This document shows, piece after piece, positions 36,970-45,182 of a stretch of 64,000 nt of DNA (positions within the stretch are counted from its first letter, which is position 1; every line of letters begins with the position of its first letter). The notes beneath the pieces are model-generated. The model worked only from the letters and a program-made list of their open reading frames with translations. It searched no databases and was not told the origin of the DNA. The position numbers and the translations under genes are program-made. Source of the DNA: Bacteroidaceae bacterium. Its GTDB lineage: Bacteria > Bacteroidota > Bacteroidia > Bacteroidales > Bacteroidaceae. The stretch spans positions 29,637 to 93,636 of the forward strand of contig JAGAQY010000055.1 of the NCBI GenBank assembly GCA_017622495.1, written 5' to 3'.

Positions 36970-37416
36970 ATGAAGAAGTTACTTGTTTATTCAGGAATTA
37001 TGGCCGTATTGTTGTCATGCCAGTCAAAGACTGCAAAGAATGTTTCTGTGGATAATGAACCTGCTCAGTGCGAGCATACTCAGGTATATAAAGGGCTACT
37101 CCCTGCTGCAGACTGTTCGGGTATTGAGTATACATTGGGTATAGATACCTTGAACGACAGCTACCATCTGACTACCGTATATATTGATGCCGAGGGAACG
37201 GGAAAGATTCTTTCCTTCACTTCGGAGGGAAAACGGTCGATGATACATCGCGGAGAAGGGGAAGATGCTCGGGTGTTCTACAAGTTGACCCCTTGTGGCA
37301 AGGATACAGCTTCGGTGTATTTTATGGTCGTGAATGACTCCACATTGCGTTTGGTCAACACTGACTTGCAGGAGCCGACGAATAAGACTCTTTACGATAT
37401 AGTGACGACCGAATAG
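36970..37416 (+). CDS. NlpE-like lipoprotein
   Basis: A 148-residue lipoprotein with signal MKKLLVYSGIMAVLLSC (Cys17). The mature part starts with the NlpE N-terminal signature YKGLLPAADCSGIEYTLGID, where the family usually has a second cysteine (LPCADC); here it is Ala, so the CxxC pair proposed to bind copper is lost. Downstream strands (LTTVYIDAEGTGKILSFTSE, VNDSTLRLVNTD) complete the small barrel. In enterobacteria NlpE signals envelope stress from the outer membrane. Monocistronic, with its own promoter. Confidence 0.8.
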   Translation: MKKLLVYSGIMAVLLSCQSKTAKNVSVDNEPAQCEHTQVYKGLLPAADCSGIEYTLGIDTLNDSYHLTTVYIDAEGTGKILSFTSEGKRSMIHRGEGEDARVFYKLTPCGKDTASVYFMVVNDSTLRLVNTDLQEPTNKTLYDIVTTE

Positions 37417-37515
37417 CGTCTGTGTCCGTCACTCCTTATTATATTATTCCCTATAATTAGAGGTTCAAATGTGCTGTCTCGTTTAGAGCTTGGATAGTTC
37501 TCGAATAAAAAGCAA

Positions 37516-39648
37516 ATGGAATCAACAATGAACAACTATATCTCCCAAATCCTTAACCTCTCTGAGCAGGCAGTGGCCAATACGCTGAAGCTGCTCGCCG
37601 AGGGCGCTACCATTCCTTTTATCAGTCGCTACCGCAAGGAGGCGACGGGCGGCCTTGATGAGGTGCAGATTGCTGCCATTGACACGGCACACAAGAAGTT
37701 GGTAGAGTTGGATAAGCGCAAAGAGACTATCCTCTCCAGCATCGAGGAGCAAGGTAAGCTCTCCGATGAATTGCGCTCACGCATCACACGTTGCATGGAT
37801 GCTACAGAGCTGGAGGACATCTACCTGCCCTATAAACCCAAGCGCCGCACCCGTGCCGAAGTGGCACGTGGCAAAGGACTGGAACCCTTAGCTAAGATGC
37901 TGATGGCGCAAAACTCCAATGGTGTGGAGTCCATGGCCATGCGCTTTGTCAAGGGCGAGGTGAAGGATGTGGATGAGGCGCTGCAGGGTGCCCGCGACAT
38001 CATTGCCGAGTGGATCAATGAGAGTGAACGCTCAAGGAACACCGTGCGCAACATCTTTGCCCGCGAGGCTCGCATCACCTCCAAGGTGATAGCCGGTAAG
38101 GAGAGCGAGGGCGACAAGTACCGTGACTACTTTGACTGGAGCGAACCGCTCTCGCGCTGCTCGTCGCACCGTATGCTGGCCATCCGCCGTGGCGAGAAGG
38201 AGGGATTCCTGCGTGTAAACATTGCTCCTGCCGATGATGCAGTAGCCGTGGAACGCCTTGAACGCCAGTTTGTGCGCTCGCAAGGTGAGTGTGCCGAGCA
38301 GATTGCGATGGCCGTGCGCGATGGCTACAAGCGCTTGCTGCGTCCCTCCATCGAGACCGAGTTTGCCAACAGCTCTAAGGAGAAGGCCGATGAGGAGGCC
38401 ATCCGCGTATTTGCCGCCAACCTCAAGCAACTGCTGCTGGCACCGCCCCTCGGACAGAAGCGCGTGCTGGCTATCGACCCCGGCTATCGCACAGGATGCA
38501 AGGTGGTATGCCTCGATGCGCAGGGTAATCTGCTTCACAATGAGACTATCTTTCCTCATCCGCCAAAGTCGGATTATGCGGGTGCGAGCCGCAAGCTGAT
38601 ACGTTTGGTGGAGCAATACAAGATAGAGGCCATATCGATAGGCAACGGTACGGCCAGCCGCGAGACGGAGCAGTTTGTCACCTCACAGCGCTACGACCGC
38701 CCCCTGCAGGTGTTCGTGGTGAGCGAGGATGGTGCCTCCATCTACTCGGCCTCGAAGGTGGCCCGAGATGAGTTTCCCGACTATGATGTCACCGTGCGCG
38801 GAGCCGTCTCCATCGGTCGCCGACTGATGGACCCCTTGGCCGAACTCGTAAAGATTGACCCCAAATCCATCGGGGTGGGGCAGTATCAGTACGATGTGAA
38901 CCAAAGTGAACTGAAATCGTCGCTCGACCGCACCGTGGAGCACTGTGTCAACTCGGTGGGGGTGAACGTCAACACCGCCAGCAAGCACCTGCTCACCTAT
39001 GTGTCGGGGCTCAATGCCACGCTGGCACAGAATATCGTCGACTACCGTGCCGAGCATGGAGCCTTTGCCTCGCGCAGCGAGCTGAAGCGCGTGCCGCGTA
39101 TGGGGGAGAAGAGCTTTGAGCAGTCGGCAGGCTTCCTCCGCATCCCCGATGCCAAGAACCCGCTCGATAACTCTGCCGTGCACCCTGAGCGCTACCGCTT
39201 AGTGGAGCAGATGGCCAAAGACCTGGGTTGCTCGGTGGGCGAACTGATTGCCGATGGCACACGCCGTGCACAGATACAGGTAGACCGCTATGTGAGTGGT
39301 GATGTGGGTCTGCCCACGTTGCACGATATCATGAGCGAGCTGGAGAAGCCTGGCCGCGACCCACGCCAAGCTATTGAGGTATGGAGCTTCGATGAGCGCA
39401 TCCGCACAATCGACGACGTGAAGGCAGGGATGGTGCTTCCCGGCATCGTCACCAACGTCACCAACTTTGGCTGTTTCGTTGATATAGGCGTCAAGGAGAA
39501 TGGCTTGGTGCATGTGTCGCAACTGGCCGACCGCTATATTAGTGACCCAACTACTATTGTCTCGGTGCATCAGCACGTGACAGTGCGTGTGCTCGAAGTG
39601 GACTATGCCCGCAAGCGCATCAGCCTGTCCATGAAAGATGTAAACTAA
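37516..39648 (+). CDS. tex: Tex-family RNA-binding protein
   Basis: A 710-residue cytosolic protein of the Tex/Spt6-like family implicated in transcription. The N-terminal helical domain begins YISQILNLSEQAV and includes ISRYRKEATGGLDEVQI. A YqgF/RNase H-like domain starts at about residue 316 (KRVLAIDPGYRTGCKVVCLD), helix-hairpin-helix motifs follow at about 498-540 (YVSGLNATLAQNIVDYRAEH), and an S1 RNA-binding domain spans about 636-705 (GIVTNVTNFGCFVDIGVKE). An internal ATG at 37528 would remove four residues. Confidence 0.95.
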   Translation: MESTMNNYISQILNLSEQAVANTLKLLAEGATIPFISRYRKEATGGLDEVQIAAIDTAHKKLVELDKRKETILSSIEEQGKLSDELRSRITRCMDATELEDIYLPYKPKRRTRAEVARGKGLEPLAKMLMAQNSNGVESMAMRFVKGEVKDVDEALQGARDIIAEWINESERSRNTVRNIFAREARITSKVIAGKESEGDKYRDYFDWSEPLSRCSSHRMLAIRRGEKEGFLRVNIAPADDAVAVERLERQFVRSQGECAEQIAMAVRDGYKRLLRPSIETEFANSSKEKADEEAIRVFAANLKQLLLAPPLGQKRVLAIDPGYRTGCKVVCLDAQGNLLHNETIFPHPPKSDYAGASRKLIRLVEQYKIEAISIGNGTASRETEQFVTSQRYDRPLQVFVVSEDGASIYSASKVARDEFPDYDVTVRGAVSIGRRLMDPLAELVKIDPKSIGVGQYQYDVNQSELKSSLDRTVEHCVNSVGVNVNTASKHLLTYVSGLNATLAQNIVDYRAEHGAFASRSELKRVPRMGEKSFEQSAGFLRIPDAKNPLDNSAVHPERYRLVEQMAKDLGCSVGELIADGTRRAQIQVDRYVSGDVGLPTLHDIMSELEKPGRDPRQAIEVWSFDERIRTIDDVKAGMVLPGIVTNVTNFGCFVDIGVKENGLVHVSQLADRYISDPTTIVSVHQHVTVRVLEVDYARKRISLSMKDVN

Positions 39649-39654
39649 TAGTCT

Positions 39655-39690
39655 GAAGGCCCGCTATGAAGTGGGCCTTCTTTTATTTTC
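39655..39690. terminator. bidirectional terminator between tex and the Pr6Pr-like gene
   Basis: GAAGGCCCGC (39655-39664) pairs with GTGGGCCTTC (39671-39680) with one wobble and is followed by TTTTATTTTC. It ends tex and overlaps the 3' end of the convergent gene on the minus strand. Confidence 0.85.
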
Positions 39691-40279
39691 TACTCTTCTT
39701 CTTCCCGATGTAGATAAAGGCAAATCCCGTGAGTACGAATACCGCGGTAAGGGCTATAATCCATCCGATGGCACCCGACCACCCTATGCGGTTGATGTCG
39801 AGAAAGAAGTAGGGGAACCAGTTGTCGCCCGTGATGAAATGTCGGGTGTAAATGAAAGCAATGTAAAGGTAGGGTAGCAGTATGCCACACTGTATGCCAC
39901 CTGCAGTGACCTTGCGCACGGGACGTGTGGCGAAGAAATAGATGGCATAGAGGATGGGGGTGATGAGATGCAGACACACACTGGGCTTGTTGGCCCAATA
40001 GGTAGCTGAGGTGGGGTCACCCAAGAGCAGATTGTACACCGCCCCGATGACAAGGATGGAGATGAGTCCGCCAAACTCCCACTGCATCAATGGTATGGAG
40101 ATGGGCTTGCGGCGGATGAGTCGTACCAACTCATTAATCATCATGCCAAGGCAGTAGAGATTGCCCAAGTTGGTGAAGTAGAGGAAGAAGCGGGTACCGA
40201 GTATCCACGAGGCGATGCAGCCGTAGACGGCCACGAGGATGTATAGGATGACGATGGTAAATCGGATAGTTCTGTTCAT
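39683..40279 (-). CDS. Pr6Pr-family membrane protein
   Basis: A 198-residue protein with about six hydrophobic segments, starting MNRTIRFTIVILYILVAVYG. Family features include FLYFTNLGNLYCLGMMINEL near helix 2, THREE-helix spacing like AIG1/FAR-17a proteins, and a Trp-containing loop (HFITGDNWFPYFFLDIN). The bacterial relatives are annotated as Pr6Pr family; their function is unknown, although eukaryotic relatives hydrolyse fatty-acid esters of hydroxy fatty acids. The C-terminus is a basic KKKSRK tail on the cytosolic side. Confidence 0.75.
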   Translation of the reverse strand: MNRTIRFTIVILYILVAVYGCIASWILGTRFFLYFTNLGNLYCLGMMINELVRLIRRKPISIPLMQWEFGGLISILVIGAVYNLLLGDPTSATYWANKPSVCLHLITPILYAIYFFATRPVRKVTAGGIQCGILLPYLYIAFIYTRHFITGDNWFPYFFLDINRIGWSGAIGWIIALTAVFVLTGFAFIYIGKKKSRK

Positions 40280-40298
40280 AAGTCATTGTTTAATGGTG

Positions 40299-40306
40299 CA
40301 AAGATA
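40299..40306 (-). promoter_or_regulatory. -7 box of the Pr6Pr-like gene
   Basis: TATCTTTG on the minus strand lies 19 bases upstream of the start at 40279. No TTTG is visible 19-21 bases further up. Confidence 0.5.
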
Positions 40307-40399
40307 CGCTCTTTTTTTCATATCATCTTGTCGGGTTCACGGATAATAAGGATTTTTACTTTGCATTTTAGGAATTTTTATCCATTATAAACGCTTTTC

Positions 40400-40507
40400 C
40401 CGTTTCTATCTGCTATGTGTCGCCAGTGGTAGATAACGCAAACGGAATCAAATAACTAACGGCGGCAGATAGGTACGATAATCCACGTGTACTCATCTGT
40501 CGCCGTT
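40400..40507. repeat. dispersed repeat, copy A
   Basis: Two conserved blocks (40400-40425, starting CCGTTTCTATCTGC; 40456-40482, starting CTAACGGCGGCAGAT) 30 bases apart. Both recur, inverted and with the same 30-base spacing, at 43325-43408. In this copy a further ATCTGTCGCCGTT at 40495-40507 pairs with the second block as a hairpin. The rest of the 518-base gap holds the promoter and tandem array described separately. Confidence 0.75.
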
Positions 40508-40588
40508 TTGGTTTGTCGTATGCTATTGGATAGCCATATTGTACGTTATCAATCATAGGCCTTTTCTCTTTAAAATACCCCTTTGAAA

Positions 40589-40620
40589 TTTGCAAATGGG
40601 CGAAGGATTTTGTAACTTTG
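40589..40620 (+). promoter_or_regulatory. promoter of the HU-family gene
   Basis: TTTG at 40589-40592, a 20-base spacer and TAACTTTG at 40613-40620, a full match. It predicts a leader of about 170 nt that contains the 22-bp tandem array. Confidence 0.85.
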
Positions 40621-40635
40621 TATACTTTATTTCTA

Positions 40636-40723
40636 TTTGCCGATGCGCATCGGCAGCGCAGTCGAAGCGTATCGGTAGTGCGGTCGAAGGGCATCAGCAA
40701 GGTTGTCGAAGCGCATCGGCAAA
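40636..40723 (+). repeat. 22-bp tandem array in the HU-gene leader
   Basis: Units start at 40645, 40667, 40689 and 40711 with core GCGCATCGGC...GTCGAA; the fourth is truncated. The array opens with an 18-bp perfect palindrome, TGCCGATGCGCATCGGCA (40638-40655), and its ends TTTGCCGATGCGC and GCGCATCGGCAAA are inverted copies. Confidence 0.85.
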
Positions 40724-40797
40724 TGAAACGAGCAGGTGAAAATTTTGAATGGAGCTGTAAGAAACTGAAAACAAGCCTATAAAACCAACAAACAGCT

Positions 40798-41454
40798 ATG
40801 GCAACAAACAAGATGATACGTAAGGAGGCGGGCACCATCGCCTACCAGTTGAGAGAAATCAAGGACCTGGGCCGCGAGGCCAATGAAGAGAACCCCTCGG
40901 TAGCCGTATCTGTAGTGGGCGGCCGTACGGTGACAGCCGATGAACTGGCCAAGGAGATCGCCGCCTCGTGTACCATCAAGGAGGCCGACGTGGCAGGCGT
41001 GCTCAAGGCGCTGAGCTTGCGCGTGCAGCGCACTCTGCTCAATGGCGACCGCGTGGAACTGGGCGAGATAGGCACGCTTTCGGTGACGCTCACCTGTGGC
41101 AACAAGCATCGTGCCGACAAGGTGGCCTCGCGCGACGTCAAGGTGAGCCGCATCGCCTTCGCTCCATCCAAGGAACTCACGCACGCCATGCGCGGTGCCA
41201 CGATGAAGAGTGCTGGTCCCGTGCGCACCAAGTTGCTCACCCTCGATGAGGCTGAAGAGCGTCTCGCCACACACTTCGCTGCACACGCCGAGCTCTACCG
41301 CTCCGAGGTGGAGAGCATCTGCGAGTGTACGCGCTACCGTGCCATGCAACTTATCGAGGCATTCATCAAGGCCGGCAAGCTGCGTGCCGCAGGGCGCAAG
41401 AACGGACGCCACTATGTGGCGGTGGCGGGTAGCTTCGGCATCTCAATCGTATAA
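40798..41454 (+). CDS. HU-family DNA-binding protein with C-terminal extension
   Basis: A 218-residue protein of the long Bacteroidales HU branch. The HU-like part (about 1-130) has TADELAKEIAASCTIKEADV, a KALSLRVQRTLLNGDRVELG helix-strand unit and GTLSVTLTCGNKHRADKVAS as the DNA-binding arm. The C-terminal part (about 145-218) looks like a small helical DNA-binding domain (VESICECTRYRAMQLIEAFI, AAGRKNGRHYVAVAG). It may bend DNA at specific sites or structure the nucleoid. It is GC-rich, unlike the gene that follows after seven bases. Confidence 0.85.
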   Translation: MATNKMIRKEAGTIAYQLREIKDLGREANEENPSVAVSVVGGRTVTADELAKEIAASCTIKEADVAGVLKALSLRVQRTLLNGDRVELGEIGTLSVTLTCGNKHRADKVASRDVKVSRIAFAPSKELTHAMRGATMKSAGPVRTKLLTLDEAEERLATHFAAHAELYRSEVESICECTRYRAMQLIEAFIKAGKLRAAGRKNGRHYVAVAGSFGISIV

Positions 41455-41461
41455 CTTGAAA

Positions 41462-43072
41462 ATGAATAGTATGAAGACGCTCGCTGAAAGTTGGTGGCAC
41501 ATCTCAATAATTAAGAAAGCACTTAATTGTGTGTCGGCTCCTATAATATCCAATCCATTGTGGTTTGTTTTTGTCTATGTTTGGGGTAGTATATGCAATC
41601 TTCTTGTTGTGTGGAATGGCAGTCGACTTATAGGCTTTCTGCAGTTATTCGTTGATGTGTATATACTTACAGTATTTGTGACCTGTTTTCCGAAAAGGAC
41701 AAGACGAATAGTGAAATTATTGTTGTGCCTTCTTTTATGCCCAATAAGTATTGTTGATCTTTTCTGCTACTATAAGTTAGGCTCACCAATAACGCCAACC
41801 CTTTTACATGTGTTCCTTCAAACCAATAGGAATGAAGCTTCAGAAGCTCTAAGTTCATATATCGCGATTGATGCAACAACTTATCCTGTGGTTGTTCTTT
41901 TCATTCTTATTGTTGTCTTTTCTTCAATCGCTTTCAGTAGAAAGGCGAGAGCTTGGGTTAACAATATCGTGTCAAGAACAAAAACAGCTCTAAGCCTTTC
42001 TGTATTTGTTTCTTTATTCGTTGCACTATGCTGTACGGCTAAAAATGAAGTGTATCTATTTCATAGACTTGTTCTTATGAAAGATGAAAAGAGCACATAC
42101 GAGTCAATGCAATATTCTCCTACTGTTCGTTTCTATACTCCTATCCATCGTCTGGTGAATGCCTTGATTGAATATCACCAAGAAAATAGTGTTATAGAAT
42201 CCTTGCACGCAACAGTTGAAAACACTTTTGTAGAAGATTGCTCTTTTACTTCTCCCAATATAGTATTGGTTCTTGGGGAAAGCTATAGCCGTCAGCATTC
42301 TCAACTTTATGGCTACGACAAACCGACAACTCCGTTTCAGGCTCAATATGCAAAAGACAGTAACTTCGTAGTGTTTGATAATGTTATTTCAGCGTGGAAC
42401 CTCACCTACGAAGTGTTTAAGAATATGCTTTCTACCCATTGTGCTTGTGATGAAGGAGAATGGCATCAATATCCACTATTTACAACACTATTTAAAAAGG
42501 CCGGATACAATGTCGCGTTCCTTAGTAATCAGTTTGTGGTCAATAGTGATACGTATAGTGATTTTCAAGAGAATATATTGTTAAATGATTCCAAGATGAG
42601 CGAAGCGCAATTTGATGTGCGCAATGCAAAGCGGTTCAGATACGATGAGGAACTGCTCGGTGAATGTGTGGAAGTAGAAGCATCTTTTGGAAGAGGGAAT
42701 TTAATAATTTACCATCTTATGGGGCAGCATGTGGACTTTAAGGAGCGCTATCCAAAGGAGTGGGCCCTTTTTGAGCCATGCATGTATCCTGGACTATCGG
42801 AAGAAACCGCTGCAATCGTTGCCCAGTACGACAATGCAACATTATACAATGACTATGTTTTGTCACGAATTATAGAAAAATATAAAAACACAGAAACTAT
42901 TATCATCCACACGTCTGATCATGGAGAGAGGAGTGGGTTAAATGGCGATGGCTATGGGCGAAGATTCTCATTTTGTCAGGAGGATATAGAGGGGCAATAC
43001 GAGATTCCATTTTGGATTTTTATGACAACGGAATATGAAAAAAACATGTCCATATCAAACAAAAAATTGTAA
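41462..43072 (+). CDS. phosphoethanolamine transferase-like protein, frameshifted at its 3' end
   Basis: A membrane-anchored alkaline-phosphatase-fold protein (536 residues as read) of the EptA/sulfatase type, which transfers phosphoethanolamine to lipid A or other glycans. Four to five helices lie in residues 30-200. The catalytic part has NIVLVLGESYSRQHSQLYGY then KPTTPF (expected Thr nucleophile, about 288), YHLMGQHVDFKERYP and HTSDHGE metal ligands (about 483). The frame stops at 43072, but the family C-terminus continues in the -1 frame. Base composition is clearly more AT-rich than its neighbours, which suggests acquisition. The start at 41462 is the first ATG after the HU gene. Confidence 0.8.
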   Translation: MNSMKTLAESWWHISIIKKALNCVSAPIISNPLWFVFVYVWGSICNLLVVWNGSRLIGFLQLFVDVYILTVFVTCFPKRTRRIVKLLLCLLLCPISIVDLFCYYKLGSPITPTLLHVFLQTNRNEASEALSSYIAIDATTYPVVVLFILIVVFSSIAFSRKARAWVNNIVSRTKTALSLSVFVSLFVALCCTAKNEVYLFHRLVLMKDEKSTYESMQYSPTVRFYTPIHRLVNALIEYHQENSVIESLHATVENTFVEDCSFTSPNIVLVLGESYSRQHSQLYGYDKPTTPFQAQYAKDSNFVVFDNVISAWNLTYEVFKNMLSTHCACDEGEWHQYPLFTTLFKKAGYNVAFLSNQFVVNSDTYSDFQENILLNDSKMSEAQFDVRNAKRFRYDEELLGECVEVEASFGRGNLIIYHLMGQHVDFKERYPKEWALFEPCMYPGLSEETAAIVAQYDNATLYNDYVLSRIIEKYKNTETIIIHTSDHGERSGLNGDGYGRRFSFCQEDIEGQYEIPFWIFMTTEYEKNMSISNKKL

Positions 43073-43254
43073 ATGCCACTCAAAGACCGATAAGTACGGA
43101 CAATATAGCACACTTGATGCTGTCGCTTGCTGGAATAAAAACAAAATACTATAATCCTCTATACGATCCTTTGTCTGTCGATTTCGATTCATTGCAGCCT
43201 CGTCTAATATGGGATACCTTTGATTATGACAAAAGAATGGAGCTGAAAAAGTAG
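43061..43254 (+). pseudogene. out-of-frame C-terminus of the transferase-like gene
   Basis: After the run of six A at 43061-43066, the -1 frame reads IVNATQRPISTDNIAHLMLS, then LAGIKTKYYNPLYDP and a stop at 43252-43254. This matches the usual end of the family (helix, then YNPxxDxxS and a short tail). One extra A would restore a 597-residue protein. It may be a mutation, a sequencing error, or a slippage site. Confidence 0.75.
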
Positions 43255-43324
43255 GGATTTCCTCGCAAATGAAATCTGTGTGTGTTTCTGTGGTTGAAGG
43301 CGAAAGGATGGTGGCGGACACTGC

Positions 43325-43408
43325 ATAATCGTACGCATCTGTCGCCGTTAGATTGCTGTTAGTCTGTTTGTTAACCCTTGATGGCGACACATCGGCAGAT
43401 GGAAACGG
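43325..43408. repeat. dispersed repeat, copy B (inverted)
   Basis: Reverse-oriented copy of the element at 40400-40482: 43382-43408 matches the first block (27 bases with one indel) and 43325-43351 the second (23 of 27), with 30 bases between them. Nothing else was recognised from the end of the transferase remnant to the purH promoter. Confidence 0.75.
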
Positions 43409-43507
43409 AAACTTATTTTTATAGGTGCCCTCTCTGTTTAACTTAATTTATAGCATTTGTGCTTGTAAATAAATCGGCATTATCTTCGGATAACCGAAAA
43501 AAAACTG

Positions 43508-43515
43508 TAATTTTG
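43508..43515 (+). promoter_or_regulatory. -7 box of purH
   Basis: TAATTTTG, followed by TACAC as at hisS (TAATTTTGTAC in both). It lies 46 bases before the purH start. The upstream TTTG is not evident. Confidence 0.55.
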
Positions 43516-43561
43516 TACACTTAAAGTATAACCCCAAGTAATAACTAAAAAATACAGAATA

Positions 43562-45082
43562 ATGTCAGAAAAGAGAATCAAAACTGCCCTTGTGTCGGTA
43601 TTCCACAAGGACGGATTGGACGAGATCATCACCACGCTCCATAAGGAGGGCGTGCAGTTGCTTTCCACGGGTGGTACCCAAGAGTTCATTGAATCGTTGG
43701 GCGTTCCCTGTCAGCGTGTAGAGGATTTGACAGGCTATCCTTCAATCCTTGGCGGTCGTGTGAAGACCCTTCACCCCAAGGTGTTTGGTGGTATTCTTGG
43801 CCGTCGCGACAATGAAGGCGATCAGGTACAGATGGTCAACTACGAGATTCCTGAGATCGACCTCGTTATCGTAGACCTCTACCCCTTCGAGGCTACCGTG
43901 GCATCGGGCGCTTCACACGAGGCTATCATCGAGAAGATTGACATAGGCGGCATCTCACTCATCCGTGCAGCCGCCAAGAACCACAAGGACGTGGTTATCG
44001 TTGCCAGCAAGGATCAGTATGCAGCGCTTGCTGATATCCTCCGCAATAAGGGTGCGCAGACTACACTCGAGGAGCGCGTATGGTTTGCCAAGGAGGCGTT
44101 CGGCGTATCTTCACTGTACGACTCGGCTATCTTCAACTACTTCGATGGGGAGAACGGTTCGATGTTCCGTAAGGCCATCAATCATCCCAAGTCGCTTCGC
44201 TATGGCGAGAATCCTCACCAGAAGGGCTATTTCTATGGTGACTTCGAGGCTATGTTCGACCAGATTCACGGTAAGGAAATCTCTTACAACAACCTGCTCG
44301 ACATCAATGCAGCCGTAGACCTTATCGACGAGTTTGAAGATACAACATTCGCTATCCTCAAGCACAACAACGCTTGCGGTCTTGCTTCACGTGATACTTT
44401 GCTTGAGGCTTGGACCGACGCTTTGGCTGGCGATCCCGTATCGGCTTTCGGTGGTGTGCTCATCACCAACCGTGCTATCGACAAGGCTACAGCCGAGGAG
44501 ATCAACAAGATTTTCTTTGAGGTAATCATTGCCCCCGACTACGATGTGAACGCGCTCGAAATCCTTACACAGAAAAAGAACCGTATCATCCTCGTACGTA
44601 AGGAGACCGAGATGCCCCGTCAGCAATACCGTTCGGTGCTTAACGGCGTGCTCGTGCAGGATCGTGACCTCAAGACCGAGACTCCCGAGGGCTGCAAGCC
44701 TGTAACCAACAAGGTGGCTACCACTGAAGAAATCGAGGATATGCTCTTTGCCAACAAGATCGTGAAGAACAGCAAGAGCAATGCTATCGTATTGGCCAAG
44801 AACAAGCAGTTGCTTGCCAGCGGTGTAGGTCAGACCTCTCGTGTGGATGCCCTGAAGCATGCCATCGAGAAGGCTAAGGGCTTTGGCTTTGACCTCAATG
44901 GCGCAGTGATGGCCAGCGATGCTTTCTTCCCCTTCCCCGACTGTGTGGAGATAGCTCACGAGGCAGGCGTTACTGCTGTTATCCAGCCTGGCGGCTCGGT
45001 ACGTGACGCTGAGTCGGTAGAGTATTGCAACAACAATGATGTAGCGATGGTAATCACTGGTTTCCGTCACTTCAAACACTAA
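43562..45082 (+). CDS. purH: bifunctional AICAR transformylase/IMP cyclohydrolase
   Basis: Catalyses the last two steps of IMP synthesis (506 residues). The N-terminal cyclohydrolase domain (about 1-190, MGS fold) has VQLLSTGGTQEFIESLG and GGRVKTLHPKVFGGIL. The transformylase domain has KSLRYGENPHQKGYFY and the catalytic Lys-His pair in AILKHNNACGLA, with VSAFGGVL and the closing DAFFPFPDCVE. It stands alone, so purine genes are scattered in this genome (purA lies at 27149). Confidence 0.97.
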   Translation: MSEKRIKTALVSVFHKDGLDEIITTLHKEGVQLLSTGGTQEFIESLGVPCQRVEDLTGYPSILGGRVKTLHPKVFGGILGRRDNEGDQVQMVNYEIPEIDLVIVDLYPFEATVASGASHEAIIEKIDIGGISLIRAAAKNHKDVVIVASKDQYAALADILRNKGAQTTLEERVWFAKEAFGVSSLYDSAIFNYFDGENGSMFRKAINHPKSLRYGENPHQKGYFYGDFEAMFDQIHGKEISYNNLLDINAAVDLIDEFEDTTFAILKHNNACGLASRDTLLEAWTDALAGDPVSAFGGVLITNRAIDKATAEEINKIFFEVIIAPDYDVNALEILTQKKNRIILVRKETEMPRQQYRSVLNGVLVQDRDLKTETPEGCKPVTNKVATTEEIEDMLFANKIVKNSKSNAIVLAKNKQLLASGVGQTSRVDALKHAIEKAKGFGFDLNGAVMASDAFFPFPDCVEIAHEAGVTAVIQPGGSVRDAESVEYCNNNDVAMVITGFRHFKH

Positions 45083-45087
45083 AAAAC

Positions 45088-45178
45088 GAGTGAAGAGTTA
45101 AGAGTGAACAGGGAAGAGCTTTTATAGCCCCTGTCCTCACTCTTCACTCTTCATTCTTCACTTTTAACTCTTCACTGA
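45088..45178. repeat. paired heptamer arrays, GAGTGAA / TCACTCT
   Basis: Four units at 45088-45115 (GAGTGAA, GAGTTAA, GAGTGAA, CAGGGAA) face six units of opposite polarity at 45137-45178 (TCACTCT twice, TCATTCT, TCACTTT, TAACTCT, TCACTGA). The arms can form a long imperfect hairpin that fills the purH-mreB gap. Confidence 0.85.
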
Positions 45179-45182
45179 ATTT

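Noticed and set aside
41210..41461. Upstream start of the transferase-like gene inside the HU gene
   Set aside because: That part is the HU gene read in another frame and does not resemble the membrane domain of the family.
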